Assembly: GCA_964574335.1 (NCBI GenBank)
Contig: CAZNNH010000051.1
Coordinates: forward strand, 1-35,808
Length of the DNA stretch: 35,808 bases
From: CAZNNH01 sp964574335
GTDB lineage: Bacteria; Acidobacteriota; Vicinamibacteria; Fen-336
Direction: 5' to 3'
Positions 15,197 through 23,504 of the stretch are shown piece by piece; within the stretch, counting starts at the first letter, position 1; every line of letters begins with the position of its first letter. Both the position numbers and the translations under genes were made by a program. The notes below the pieces were generated by a model that was not told where the DNA came from, searched no databases, and saw only the letters and a list, made by a program, of their open reading frames with translations.

Positions 15197-16398
15197 GCGG
15201 CGGCGGCGCCGCCCTTGACGCCGGCGGCCGCCCGGAACCAGGATCGACGGATGGCCCGCGCCTCCCCCGGCGCGCCGCCGCATGGGAGGAGGACTTGCTC
15301 GGCTCGACGAGACGGGAGTTGCTGAGGCAGGGCAGCATCCTCTTCCTGCTCTTCACCCTGTCCGGGCTGCTCAACGCCAACATCGTGCTCACCGCCGGCT
15401 GGGCAGACGGGAAGGACACGCCCGTCAGATGGGCGATGGCGATGGAGCTGACGGGCGCCTACGCGTTCCTGCTGCTGCTGCCGGCCATCGTCCCCGTGGT
15501 CCGGCGCTTCCCGGTGGGCCGGACCAACTGGTACCTGCGGGTGCCCCTGCACCTGGGCTACAGCGTCTTGATCGGCGTCTGTCACACCCTGCTCATGTGG
15601 GGGAGCCGCAGCGTGCTGTTCCGGATCCTCGGCTGGGGCGAGTACGACTACGGGCTGATGCGCTACCGGTTCGTGATGGAGTACCAGAAGCAGCTCCTCG
15701 CCTACTGCCTGGTCTACGCCATCGTGGCCGTCTTCGACTACGTGCGCGCCAGCCGCGAGCGCCAGCTCCGGGCCGCCGAGCTGAAGGGGCAGCTCACCGA
15801 GGCGCGCCTCGGCGTCCTCAAGATGCAGCTCAACCCGCACTTCCTCTTCAACACCCTGAACATGATCTCGTCCCATGTGCATGCGGACCCGGATCGGGCC
15901 GACACCATGATCAGCCGCCTCAGCGACTTCCTGCGCGGCACGCTGCGCCACTCCGACCGCCAGGAAGTCCCCCTCGAGCAGGAGCTTCTGCTGCTGCGCC
16001 CCTACCTCGAGCTGATGCAGGCCCGCTTCGAGGACCGCCTCTCGGTGGAGGTCCAGATCGCCCCGGAGACGGGCGACGTCCTCGTCCCCCACATGCTCCT
16101 CCAGCCCCTGGTCGAGAACGCCCTGGCCCACGGCATCGCACGGCGGACCGATCCGGGCCGAGTGCGCATCGTCAGCCAGCGGGCCGGAGACCGGCTTTCT
16201 CTGCTGGTCGAGGACAACGGACCCGGTCTCGAGAGCGGCTCGCCCGAGGCCATCGAGCAGGGCATCGGGCTCACCAACACCCGGCAGCGCCTCGAGGCCC
16301 TGTACGGCGACGACCAGCAGCTCCGGTTCGAGGACGGCGCCGCCGGCGGCCTGCGCCTCACCCTCGAGCTCCCCTGGCGCAAGGGGGAAGGCGCGTGA
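15193..16398 (+). CDS. LytS/YehU-type sensor histidine kinase
   Basis: 401 aa. Four membrane helices lie in the first 190 residues, with no obvious extracellular sensor domain. The His_kinase domain has phospho-acceptor His216 in QLNPHFLFNTLN, the hallmark of the LytS group, followed by an HATPase region with LLLQPLVENALAHGIA (N box), VEDNGPGLE (G1) and GIGLTNTRQRLEALYG (G2). All catalytic motifs are present. It overlaps the upstream glycosyltransferase (ATGA) and the downstream LytTR regulator (GTGA), so it forms a complete two-component system, probably sensing an envelope state linked to the co-transcribed enzymes. Confidence 0.92.
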   Translation: MSGGGAALDAGGRPEPGSTDGPRLPRRAAAWEEDLLGSTRRELLRQGSILFLLFTLSGLLNANIVLTAGWADGKDTPVRWAMAMELTGAYAFLLLLPAIVPVVRRFPVGRTNWYLRVPLHLGYSVLIGVCHTLLMWGSRSVLFRILGWGEYDYGLMRYRFVMEYQKQLLAYCLVYAIVAVFDYVRASRERQLRAAELKGQLTEARLGVLKMQLNPHFLFNTLNMISSHVHADPDRADTMISRLSDFLRGTLRHSDRQEVPLEQELLLLRPYLELMQARFEDRLSVEVQIAPETGDVLVPHMLLQPLVENALAHGIARRTDPGRVRIVSQRAGDRLSLLVEDNGPGLESGSPEAIEQGIGLTNTRQRLEALYGDDQQLRFEDGAAGGLRLTLELPWRKGEGA

Positions 16399-17159
16399 GC
16401 CTCCGGGTCCTGGTCGTCGACGACGAGCCCCCGGCGCGCCGCAAGATCCTGGCGCGCCTGGCCGAGGAAGGCGACGTCGACGTGGTCGGCGAGGCCGGCG
16501 ACGGCATCGAGGCGGTCGAGGCCATCCGGGAGCGCGCGCCCGACCTGGTCTTCCTCGACGTGCAGATGCCCGGCCTGGACGGCTTCGAGGTGATCGAGGC
16601 CGTCGGCGTGGACGCCATGCCGGCCGTCATCTTCGTCACCGCCTTCGACGAGTATGCCCTGCGCGCTTTCGACGTCGAGGCCGTCGACTACCTGCTCAAG
16701 CCGTTCGACTCGGGGCGCTTCGAGCGGGCCTTCCGGCGGGCCCGGCAGCGGGTCGAGTCGGCCGCCGCCCCTCGCGGCACGGGACCCATCTCCCGGGTCC
16801 TGGCGGCGGTGCAGGAGACCCGCGGCCCCTTGCGCAGGCTGGTGGTTGCGGACCGTGGGAGGGTCGTCTTCGTCCCGGCAGACGAGATCACCCATCTCTC
16901 GGCCGAGGGCAACTACGTCCGCGCCCACACCCGCCAGGGGAGCCACCTGATCCGCGACACCCTGGCCCGCCTCGAGGCCCGGCTGGACGCCGACCGATTC
17001 GCCCGCATCCATCGCTCGGAGATCGTGGCCGTCGACGCGATCCAGGAGCTCCGGGCCGCCTCCCACGGCGACTACGTGGTCCTGATGAAGAGCGGCGAGC
17101 GCCTGCGCCTCAGCCGCCGCTACCAGGGCCGCCTGCTGGGCGCTCCCCCGGAGGGGTGA
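16395..17159 (+). CDS. LytTR-family response regulator
   Basis: 254 aa, GTG 16395 overlapping the kinase stop. The receiver domain (1-120) has the acidic pair Asp9/Asp10, phospho-acceptor Asp55 in LVFLDVQMPG, and Lys102 in LLKPF. A linker leads to a LytTR DNA-binding domain (about 145-250) with EITHLSAEGNYVRAHT and FARIHRSEIV. It acts as the transcription factor partner of the LytS-like kinase 4 nt upstream. Targets are unknown; LytTR proteins bind paired direct repeats. Confidence 0.93.
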   Translation: MSLRVLVVDDEPPARRKILARLAEEGDVDVVGEAGDGIEAVEAIRERAPDLVFLDVQMPGLDGFEVIEAVGVDAMPAVIFVTAFDEYALRAFDVEAVDYLLKPFDSGRFERAFRRARQRVESAAAPRGTGPISRVLAAVQETRGPLRRLVVADRGRVVFVPADEITHLSAEGNYVRAHTRQGSHLIRDTLARLEARLDADRFARIHRSEIVAVDAIQELRAASHGDYVVLMKSGERLRLSRRYQGRLLGAPPEG

Positions 17160-17175
17160 TCCGCACCACCTCGCC

Positions 17176-17181
17176 TATACT
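17176..17181 (+). promoter_or_regulatory. -10 element of the large membrane protein gene
   Basis: TATACT lies 9 nt before ATG 17191, inside a short dyad (CCGCAC...GTGCGG, from 17161 to 17188). No Shine-Dalgarno follows, so this is another candidate leaderless or near-leaderless start. Confidence 0.4.
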
Positions 17182-17190
17182 CGTGCGGCC

Positions 17191-18894
17191 ATGATAGTCA
17201 CAGCCCTGCTTCTGAGCCTGGCGCTCGCCTCGGTCTTCCTCGCGCTCGTACGCTTCCGGGCCCCGAGGTGGACCTGTCTCGTGCTCGGGGTGCTTCCGCC
17301 GGCCCTTCTCCTGTTGTGTCTCCCCAGCCTGCGCGTGTACGGCTACCACGGCTTCCTGCAAGCGGGCATCGTCTACCAGATCCTCCACGGCAAGATCCCG
17401 CCCACCAGCCCCCTCCTCGCGGGACAGCCGGGCACCTATCCCTGGGGCGGGGCGATGGTCCTGGCCGCGGTCTCGAAGCTGCTCGGGATCTCTCCGTTCT
17501 GGGCGGCCGCCATCGTCTCCATCGCTTCGCTGGTCGTGCTCCTGCTCGCCACCTACCGGATCGGGCTGCTGGTCACGGGGAATCGGGAGGCGTCGCTCTT
17601 CGGCACCGCCCTTTCGCTCTACGCCTTCACCTTCACCCAGTCCGTCCCGGACAACCCCATCAAGAGCTTCCTCGAGAGGATCGTCCCCATTCCGTTCGTC
17701 GAGCCCCGCGGCGCCCCCATCCTCGAGAAGTTCAACGGGTGCACCGCCTTCCCGCTGGGACTGGCCCTGTACTCGGTGGCCCTGCTCTACCTGCTGACGC
17801 TGGCGCGGGAGGGGACGCCCCGCCCGCGCGCGGTCGCCGCGTTCGCTGCCAGCTTTCTCGGCGTCGCGTTCGTGTATCCGTACCTCTTCCCGTCGACGGC
17901 CCTGCTCACCGCCGTTGCCGTCGTCCTCGCCTGGCGTACCGCCGGGACCGGGAGGCGCCTCGCCCTCGTCCTTTCCGGCACGCTCATGCTCGTGGTGGCG
18001 TGCGTCCTTCCGTACTACCTGCACCTGAGGATGGGACGAGCCAACCAGGCCCTCGAGCTCATCCCCTTGCCGGGGTTCTTCCGCGAGCTGGCGGTGATCG
18101 TGGTGACCTTCCTTCCCCTCTCGCTGCTCGTCGCCTGGGCAAGGCGCCCTGTGCGGGAGACCCTGCGCGCGCAGGGCAAGCCCGCCACGCTCCTGCTCGT
18201 CAGCGCCGGCATGAACATCGCGCTCTTCGCCTTCCTGCTGGCGCCCCTCTGGTCGCAGCACAACTTCCTGCTCCTTGCCGTCTTCGCGGTTGGAATCGTC
18301 GGCGGAATCGCCTTCCAGGCCCTCTACCGGCGCTCCTTCTCCGCCGCCCTCGCCGTGCTCGCCCTCTTCGTCATCCCCTTCTCCCTGGACTGCATCCACA
18401 AGGCAAAGGACTGGGAAGACGCCCCGCGCGTCTTCCGCGAAGAGGGAATCGCGCTCGAGCACACCGACCCGTCCGAGCGCGATCTCTATCGTTGGATGCG
18501 GACCGAGACCGACCCCCGCGCCGTGTTCGTCGACCGAGAGCTCGGCTTGCCCGTCTTCGGACAAAGGGCCCTGTTCGTGGCGCTCCCCAAGCAGAAGGAG
18601 ATGAAGGCGCTCACCACCAGCGGTGGGGACGGCTACGCGCTGGATCCGCGCATCTTCATGAAGATCGTGGACGGCTACCCCGAGAAGCTCGTCGACCAAC
18701 GCCTGGAGATCGCCGAGAGGATCCTTGCCGGGAAAGCTCCCACGCCCAGCGATCTGGCAGCCATCGCCGCCGCCGGCCCGCGCGCCTACCTGGTGCTGCG
18801 GCCGGGATCCACCGATGCCGCCCGTCCGCAAGCCACGACTCTTCCCGTCGTCTTCACGAACCCGGCCGCGACCGTGGTCGAGCTGCCGCGTTGA
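17191..18894 (+). CDS. Large polytopic membrane protein, GT-C glycosyltransferase-like
   Basis: 567 aa. At least ten hydrophobic helices occupy residues 1-400, followed by a soluble C-terminal domain of about 160 residues. A first-loop segment (YGYHGFLQAGIVYQILHGKIPP) and the helix layout resemble GT-C-type glycosyltransferases or O-antigen-type membrane enzymes, and the C-terminal part includes ERDLYRWMRTETDPRAVF, a pattern seen after the membrane region in uncharacterised proteins of this group. No firm catalytic motif is visible, so the enzymatic role is inference. It follows the LytTR gene by 31 nt but has its own TATACT box. Confidence 0.7.
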   Translation: MIVTALLLSLALASVFLALVRFRAPRWTCLVLGVLPPALLLLCLPSLRVYGYHGFLQAGIVYQILHGKIPPTSPLLAGQPGTYPWGGAMVLAAVSKLLGISPFWAAAIVSIASLVVLLLATYRIGLLVTGNREASLFGTALSLYAFTFTQSVPDNPIKSFLERIVPIPFVEPRGAPILEKFNGCTAFPLGLALYSVALLYLLTLAREGTPRPRAVAAFAASFLGVAFVYPYLFPSTALLTAVAVVLAWRTAGTGRRLALVLSGTLMLVVACVLPYYLHLRMGRANQALELIPLPGFFRELAVIVVTFLPLSLLVAWARRPVRETLRAQGKPATLLLVSAGMNIALFAFLLAPLWSQHNFLLLAVFAVGIVGGIAFQALYRRSFSAALAVLALFVIPFSLDCIHKAKDWEDAPRVFREEGIALEHTDPSERDLYRWMRTETDPRAVFVDRELGLPVFGQRALFVALPKQKEMKALTTSGGDGYALDPRIFMKIVDGYPEKLVDQRLEIAERILAGKAPTPSDLAAIAAAGPRAYLVLRPGSTDAARPQATTLPVVFTNPAATVVELPR

Positions 18895-19220
18895 GCCGGT
18901 CCGGGCGGTCAACCCACACGGAGCGGTGCTCGGACAGGAACGGCACGTGGCTCGCTTTGAGACATCTTCTGTCCGCTTCTCGGCCAGGGTGACCGAGGAA
19001 CCCGGGGTCCACCCGGTGAACCGCGGCTCCGTGGCCCCCGACTGCCGACCAGAGACGTGGAACGCCCATTGCACGGTACGGCGTCGGGAAGGCCCGCGCA
19101 ATGACAGCAACGATGCTCCTCGTCGAACCAGACAAGCGCTGTGGAGGTGGGAGGATGAGCGGCTCCTCGAGGCCGCTTTGGGCTTCGCTGTCTGCCACAA
19201 GGCCGCCCTTCCGGAACGCC
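18895..19220. other. Intergenic stretch without recognisable content
   Basis: These 326 bases separate the large membrane protein from the frameshifted Fis-HTH gene. Open frames on both strands are short and of shadow-like composition; no start with a ribosome-binding site, no tRNA-like fold and no repeat shared with the rest of the window is visible. It may hold decayed DNA of the neighbouring broken locus. Confidence 0.5.
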
Positions 19221-19909
19221 TCAGAGCCCCAGACGCTTCATCCACCGATGTAGTGTTCGGGCCGAGACGCCCAGGGCCGCGGCGGCCTCTCCGCGGTGCC
19301 AGCGGGCCTGCTCCAGGGATTCTCTCACCCGGGCGGCATCCGGCTGTCGAGCCGGTCGATCGGCCTTGGATGGCGGGCGAGGCCCGTGCACGACGGCGGA
19401 CGTCGTCTCCAGGTCGCCGCTGTTCAGAATGCTGCCCAGGCCGAGCCCCAGATCGTAGTGGTAGGCGTTCTCGTCTCTTGCTTGCGCGGCACCCGACCGC
19501 TCTTCCAGGCCGCTCTCGGGGCGACCCTCGCCCGCACCGAGTGTGAGTAGGCCGCCCCAACGGTGCGTACAACGATGGCCGACAACAACCGCCTGTAGCG
19601 CTCGCGCCGGTCGGCGTCGTCACGGTCGAGGCGAGCCGGGAAGATCACGTAGGTGTAGGGGCCGTAGTCGTCCGGCAACGGCAGGCGCGTGTTGGAGAGC
19701 ACAAACGCATGGTCCTCAAGTAGGGGGAGTGGGGGCGCGCCGGCTCGACCTGCCAAGGCGCTCGGGTGCGCGCTCCCCACCTGCGTCACATGGCACTCGA
19801 AGATGTTCAGGTCGAGATGGGCTTCCAGGCTGGAACAGACGCTGTGGGCATCGCGGACTGCCTGAGCGATGTCGTCCCGCAACCGGCGCGCGGTCGATGC
19901 CCCGGCCAT
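19221..19909 (-). pseudogene. Fis-type HTH protein, broken by a frameshift
   Basis: ATG 19909 follows a strong Shine-Dalgarno (GGGAGGGGG). The first frame gives about 120 natural-looking residues (DIAQAVRDAHSVCSSLEAHL, then LPLPDDYGPYTYVIFPARLD). Near 19500-19540 the sense continues in another frame with DENAYHYDLGLGLGSILNS, then a C-terminal Fis-like helix-turn-helix (ESLEQARWHRGEAAAALGV, SARTLHRWMKRLGL) ending at TGA 19221-19223. In the original frame a stop comes at 19424. A single indel explains this, so the gene is a pseudogene or the sequence has an error. The HTH is of the kind ending sigma-54 activators and some conflict-system regulators; the N-terminal domain is not recognised. It is divergent from the protease fragment. 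Confidence 0.65.
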
Positions 19910-20055
19910 CACCCCCTCCCGCCTGAGCGGCGCGGCGCGGCAGCTCAAGGAGGTATGGGGCCTGACCGCGGCCACACCCAGTGGGGCGCGCATGCTGCCA
20001 CCGCTCGAGCGCGCTCTGGCGCGATGCGGGCAGGCCCGCTTGCTCGCCCCCCGCC

Positions 20056-20358
20056 GAGATCCACCAGCGTAACGTCCCGGGACTGGAGAAGCTCTTCGGG
20101 GATACGGGGTTCTTCAGCCTCGGGAAGATCGAGCTGGCGATCAAGAGGTGCGCAGCCGTGGCTCGTGTCGAGGACGCGGCGGGTGACGGCGTCGGCACGG
20201 GGTTCGCGATACCCGACAGCAGCCTCAAGCCGGCGTGGGCCGACGAGCTCGTCTTCGTGACCAACGAGCACGTGGTCAGCCCGAACAACGGCACGACGAC
20301 CAGCGCCGCCGGCCAGCCTCGACCGGAGGAGGCCACACGCGCGCGTGGAAGGGTCTGA
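20056..20358 (+). pseudogene. Trypsin-like serine protease, N-terminal fragment only
   Basis: The frame contains LGKIELAIKRCAAVARVEDA, then GVGTGFAIPDSS, then ELVFVTNEHVVS: the first beta-barrel strands and the catalytic His of a chymotrypsin-fold protease (the TN-x-HVV motif, here NEHVV). Some 15 residues later the frame loses natural composition and stops at 20358; the Asp and the GNSGG-type Ser motif are absent. The 5' end is also unclear, since the frame upstream of 20056 looks shadow-like and an MLPP start at 20000-20070 lies in another frame. Proteases of this type with a short helical N-terminal domain occur in bacterial conflict loci with TIR proteins. Not functional as it stands. Confidence 0.55.
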
Positions 20359-20378
20359 CGCAGCGGCTCACGTCGCGG

Positions 20379-21158
20379 GTGGGCGGCACCGCGGGCGAAA
20401 AGGCGGGTATCCTCTGCAGCAGTGCCCAAGCCCAGGCAGCCGAAGCCCGAACCGGTCACGCCCGCACCAACGACTGGGGCCCGCTCCAGGCGAGAGCGGC
20501 CAGGCGACGGTCGACCGTCTTCATCAGCTACAGCCACCAGGACAAGGTCTGGAAGCAGCGTCTGGTGACCCAGCTCAGGGCGCTGCAGCTCACGAGACTG
20601 GATGCCTGGGACGATAGCCGGATCAGTCCGGGTGTAGCCTGGTTGCCTCAGGTCCGCTCGGCGATCGAGACGGCAAGGGTGGCGGTGTTACTCGTGTCGG
20701 CCGACTATCTGGCGTCGCGGTTCATCAAGAGGAGAGAGGTACCGCCCCTGCTCAGACGCCAGAAGAGAGACGGGCTCGAGGTCCTGCCCGTAATCACACG
20801 CCCGTGCCCCTGGAACAGGATCCGGTGGCTGGCCAGGATGCAGGTCCGGCCGACGAACGGCAGGGCCCTCTCCGAGTGCCGGAGGGCGGCAGCAGACGCC
20901 GAGCTGAGGGATGTCGCCGAGCGCGTCCACGACCTCGTTCGGTCCAGGAGGGCGCGACGGAGGGCCGGGCAGCCGGGACGCAGCTCTGGTAGCAGAGTCA
21001 GCCGAACGCCGTCCGCCGGGACGGCCCGCGCCGTTGCTGACGCTCGGGCTCGGCCTGGGCGCCCGGCGTTGGCGACGTCGGCGAGGCGCTCGAGGCGAGG
21101 TTCCGCCCTGCCATCCAACCGGCGGTCTCGTCCTGGGGCGGCCGCGCGGAAGACCTAG
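20379..21158 (+). CDS. TIR-domain protein, 5' end probably frameshifted
   Basis: A clear TIR domain covers about residues 46-190 of this frame: VFISYSHQDKVWKQRL, WDDSRISPGVAW, AVLLVSADYLAS, the probable catalytic Glu120 in RREVPPLL, and VLPVITRPCPW. TIR domains of this type cleave NAD+ or assemble into signalling filaments. Upstream of the TIR the natural sequence may be in another frame: GTG 20422 starts VPKPRQPKPEPVTPAP, has TATCCT 8 nt upstream, and would need one indel near 20505 to join the TIR. The 70 residues after the TIR are Arg/Ser-rich and look degenerate. The gene is convergent with the second TIR gene and overlaps its end by 4 nt. Confidence 0.6.
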   Translation: MGGTAGEKAGILCSSAQAQAAEARTGHARTNDWGPLQARAARRRSTVFISYSHQDKVWKQRLVTQLRALQLTRLDAWDDSRISPGVAWLPQVRSAIETARVAVLLVSADYLASRFIKRREVPPLLRRQKRDGLEVLPVITRPCPWNRIRWLARMQVRPTNGRALSECRRAAADAELRDVAERVHDLVRSRRARRRAGQPGRSSGSRVSRTPSAGTARAVADARARPGRPALATSARRSRRGSALPSNRRSRPGAAARKT

Positions 21159-21913
21159 CCCGCGGGCGGGAGCCTCGTCCAGCGACCGCGGTCGAGGACG
21201 AAGGTGATGGTTTCCCAGTGCGGGAACATCTCCCCGTGGTAACTCATGCTGGATCGCACCTCGCAGCACGTCCTGCCATGAACATCGACGAAGTCACGGC
21301 CGCCCGACGCCAGGAACGTGGCCGGATCTTCGAAGAGGTTCCCCGTCCGGTCGACCGAGCACGGTATTGTCCGCCTGTACGTTGTGGTCGAACCCGCTTG
21401 CGCTGCGACCTCGCCCTGGAACAGCAGGTAGCGATACAGGAGCGCAGGCAGCTGCCTGAGGTCCTCGGGCAACGGCGAGACCAACCGAGCCGCCTCCGCC
21501 GCCGAGTCGAGCTCCTCGAGGGGCGACCAGCCCTCCACCCAGGTGGCGATCCCCGCCGCCACATCGCCCTCGGGCTCGAGTATCGTCACGGACTTCAGGT
21601 AGGCAGGGACTCGATCCAAGGCTGTCGGCCGCAACATCACGGGCAGAACTCGGTTCTCCGGATTCTGCCACTTCTTCCTGGCGACCGAGAGCTCCGCGCG
21701 GGCAAAACACTCGGGCGCCACCGACTCCGGGCTGACGAGAAAGACGAACAGCTCACTCTGATCCACGGCCTTGCGAAGCTTGCGCCGGTAGTTGCCAGCC
21801 GGTCGCAGGGACTGCTTGTCGAAGAAGACGTCGTGACCTGAGGCGGTCAGCGCGACGCAGACATCCTCTGCCGTCGCGCGATCCTGCGAGGCATAGGAAA
21901 GGAAGATGCGCAT
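21155..21913 (-). CDS. TIR-domain protein with unrecognised C-terminal domain
   Basis: 252 aa, ATG 21913 with GGGGGAGGT about 10 nt upstream. Residues 1-127 are a complete TIR domain: FLSYASQD (4-11), DVFFDKQSL, FVFLVSPESVA, catalytic-type Glu74 in CFARAELSVA, and VLPVMLRPT. A linker leads to about 100 residues I do not recognise (LRQLPALLYRYLLFQGEVAA, later Cys-containing CSVDRTGNLF and RTCCEVRSS, ending WETITFVLDRGRW). The reading frame looks intact, in contrast to the neighbours. Likely an NADase-type effector; the C-terminal domain may sense or regulate. Its partners may be the decayed genes around it. Confidence 0.75.
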   Translation of the reverse strand: MRIFLSYASQDRATAEDVCVALTASGHDVFFDKQSLRPAGNYRRKLRKAVDQSELFVFLVSPESVAPECFARAELSVARKKWQNPENRVLPVMLRPTALDRVPAYLKSVTILEPEGDVAAGIATWVEGWSPLEELDSAAEAARLVSPLPEDLRQLPALLYRYLLFQGEVAAQAGSTTTYRRTIPCSVDRTGNLFEDPATFLASGGRDFVDVHGRTCCEVRSSMSYHGEMFPHWETITFVLDRGRWTRLPPAG

Positions 21914-22044
21914 GGCAGTCTGGACCTCCCCCGAGTCCGCGTCTTGGGGCCCCGCCTACTGGCCGGTGCCGCCGGGCGGCCACGAACGCTCAGCATCCAG
22001 CGGCGGCCCAGGGCGCCCGCCGGCGCGTGCCGCAGTCTAGCAGC

Positions 22045-22423
22045 ACGAAGGATCATCCTGGATCTGCCCAGGCAGCCGCAGGCCGAAGCCGAGGACGTCG
22101 GCACGATCCAGCTCTCTTCGCTCAGCCCCCCTGCGGGCTCGAAGCTGCGGCCCGGCCAGCAGGTCGACTTCGTCGCCACGGTCCGCCCCGAGCTGCGAGA
22201 GGCGGAGGGCGGCGTCGTCCTCCTGTCCGTTCAGGACGACACCCAGCGCCCGCTCTTCGTCTCGCAGCCCACGGTGGTCAGGACCCGGACCGGCGGAGAG
22301 GTCACCCTGAAGGGCACGTTCACGGTCCCGGACCAGGCCCATCAGGTGGACGTGTGGGTCGCCCCCGCCGGACCCGGCTCCGTCACCTCCGCGGCGGCGT
22401 GGGCTCGGTACCTCGTCGAGTAG
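22045..22423 (+). pseudogene. Beta-sandwich (Ig/CARDB-like) protein, 3' remnant
   Basis: The frame reads as one natural beta-rich domain, from TIQLSSLSPPAGSKLRPGQQ through DFVATVRPEL to TFTVPDQAHQVDVWVAPAGP and the stop at 22423. No ATG or GTG with a ribosome-binding site lies ahead of it, and the frame further upstream (21944-22040) is shadow-like, so this appears to be the C-terminal end of a longer gene whose 5' part was lost next to the TIR gene. Repeated Ig-like domains of this style occur in secreted or surface proteins. No function can be assigned. Confidence 0.5.
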
Positions 22424-22453
22424 CCGAGCCTCGGCTTCTACTCCGCGCGCCGC

Positions 22454-23110
22454 CTAGCATGGCTTGCGTCCCTCGACCTGGAAGGCAAGGCCGTGCCGGC
22501 TGCGCGTCACCGCCGTGAGACCGACCTGCCGCATCCACGTCTCGACATCGGCGGGATCGAAGCGACGGTGGCGCGCCGCACGAAAGTCGCGTGCGAGCTC
22601 GGCGCCGGCCGCGAGACGCACGTAGGCCCCGATCAGCCAGGCCAGCACCCGGGGCGCATCCTTGTCGAAATCGAGCACGAACGCCCACCCTCCCGGCTTC
22701 AGAACGCGCCCCATCTCGCGGACCACCGTCCGACGCCGCTCGACCTCGGGGATGCAGTTGAGCAGGTTCTTCGCGAGGACCAGGTCCACCGAGGCCTCCG
22801 GGAGCGCCAACGCCTCGGCCGGGCACGGAACAGAGCGTATCCGGGCTCCTGCCTTCGCCGCCCGCTCCTCGACGATCTTCAGCATCGTCGGCTCGCGGTC
22901 CACCGCGATCAGCTCGGCCTGCGGATAGAGTTGCCCGAGCTCCAGAAGCAGATGCCCGGGACCGGAAGCGATCTCGGCGATCGCAGCAGCCGCCGGCAGG
23001 TCGCTGACGCGCGCCGCGATACGCCGCGCCGCCGGGCGGTGATCCTTGTCGGCGATCGGCTCCATACCCGCCGCATAGCGTCGGCAGGTTTCGTCGTCCC
23101 AATCGACCAT
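22454..23110 (-). CDS. Class I SAM-dependent methyltransferase
   Basis: 218 aa from ATG 23110, with GAGAGGGGGG upstream; the open frame beyond this start is non-coding in character. The Rossmann methyltransferase motifs are in order: motif I EIASGPGHLLLELG (46-59), acidic residue Asp71 ending beta-2 (LIAVDREPTML), VDLVLAKNLLNCIPE for motif IV, and LKPGGWAFVLDFD for post-motif. This is the UbiE/Methyltransf_11 type with small-molecule or quinone-like substrates; the substrate is unknown. It stands alone, divergent from VapBC1. Confidence 0.87.
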   Translation of the reverse strand: MVDWDDETCRRYAAGMEPIADKDHRPAARRIAARVSDLPAAAAIAEIASGPGHLLLELGQLYPQAELIAVDREPTMLKIVEERAAKAGARIRSVPCPAEALALPEASVDLVLAKNLLNCIPEVERRRTVVREMGRVLKPGGWAFVLDFDKDAPRVLAWLIGAYVRLAAGAELARDFRAARHRRFDPADVETWMRQVGLTAVTRSRHGLAFQVEGRKPC

Positions 23111-23220
23111 CGGCGATCCCCCCTCTCGGCCTGGACCTTGTAGCACGTCGCTGGCGATTCTGCGACTTCCGACGCCCACACCATCGCCTCGATCGGCCGG
23201 GCGGCGCGCGCGGGCCGAGA

Positions 23221-23252
23221 TTGACTGCACTCTCTTGCATTCGTAGAATGCA
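23221..23252 (+). promoter_or_regulatory. Promoter and overlapping operator of VapBC1
   Basis: TTGACT (23221-23226), 17-bp spacer, TAGAAT (23244-23249), then 6 nt to ATG 23256. A perfect dyad TGCATTC-gta-GAATGCA (23236-23252) covers the -10. This is a near-consensus promoter for a leaderless mRNA, with a palindrome placed so that a bound RHH antitoxin would block RNA polymerase. Confidence 0.7.
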
Positions 23253-23255
23253 CCC

Positions 23256-23504
23256 ATGAGGCATCTCACCGTCCGGAACATCCCACAAGGCGTGGCTGCG
23301 GCGCTCGAGCGGGAGAAGCAGGAGCGGGGCACGTCCCTCAACCAGACCGTGATCGACGCCCTGCGGCGGGGACTCGGAGTCGATCACAACCGGCCATCGA
23401 ATGGCCTGGGCCGGCTGGCCGGCAAGTGGTCCGACGAGCAGTTCAAGCGTTTTCAGGAGGCGGTCCGCATGACCGAGCGGATCGACGAGGAGCTCTGGCG
23501 GTGA
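23256..23504 (+). CDS. vapB: Ribbon-helix-helix antitoxin (FitA/VapB type)
   Basis: 82 aa. The N-terminal MRHLTVRNIPQGVAAALERE is the beta strand and first helix of an Arc/MetJ ribbon-helix-helix, followed by GTSLNQTVIDALRRGL. The C-terminal half (KWSDEQFKRFQEAVRMTERI) would wrap the toxin. The start is fixed by the promoter: ATG is 6 nt after the -10, with no Shine-Dalgarno. It overlaps VapC by 4 nt (GTGA). It should autorepress through the TGCATTC/GAATGCA palindrome. Confidence 0.85.
   Translation: MRHLTVRNIPQGVAAALEREKQERGTSLNQTVIDALRRGLGVDHNRPSNGLGRLAGKWSDEQFKRFQEAVRMTERIDEELWR

Noticed and set aside
17110..19623. An 837-residue leftward open frame
   Set aside because: It is antisense to the membrane protein gene and consists of low-complexity charged sequence; only GC-driven absence of stops keeps it open.
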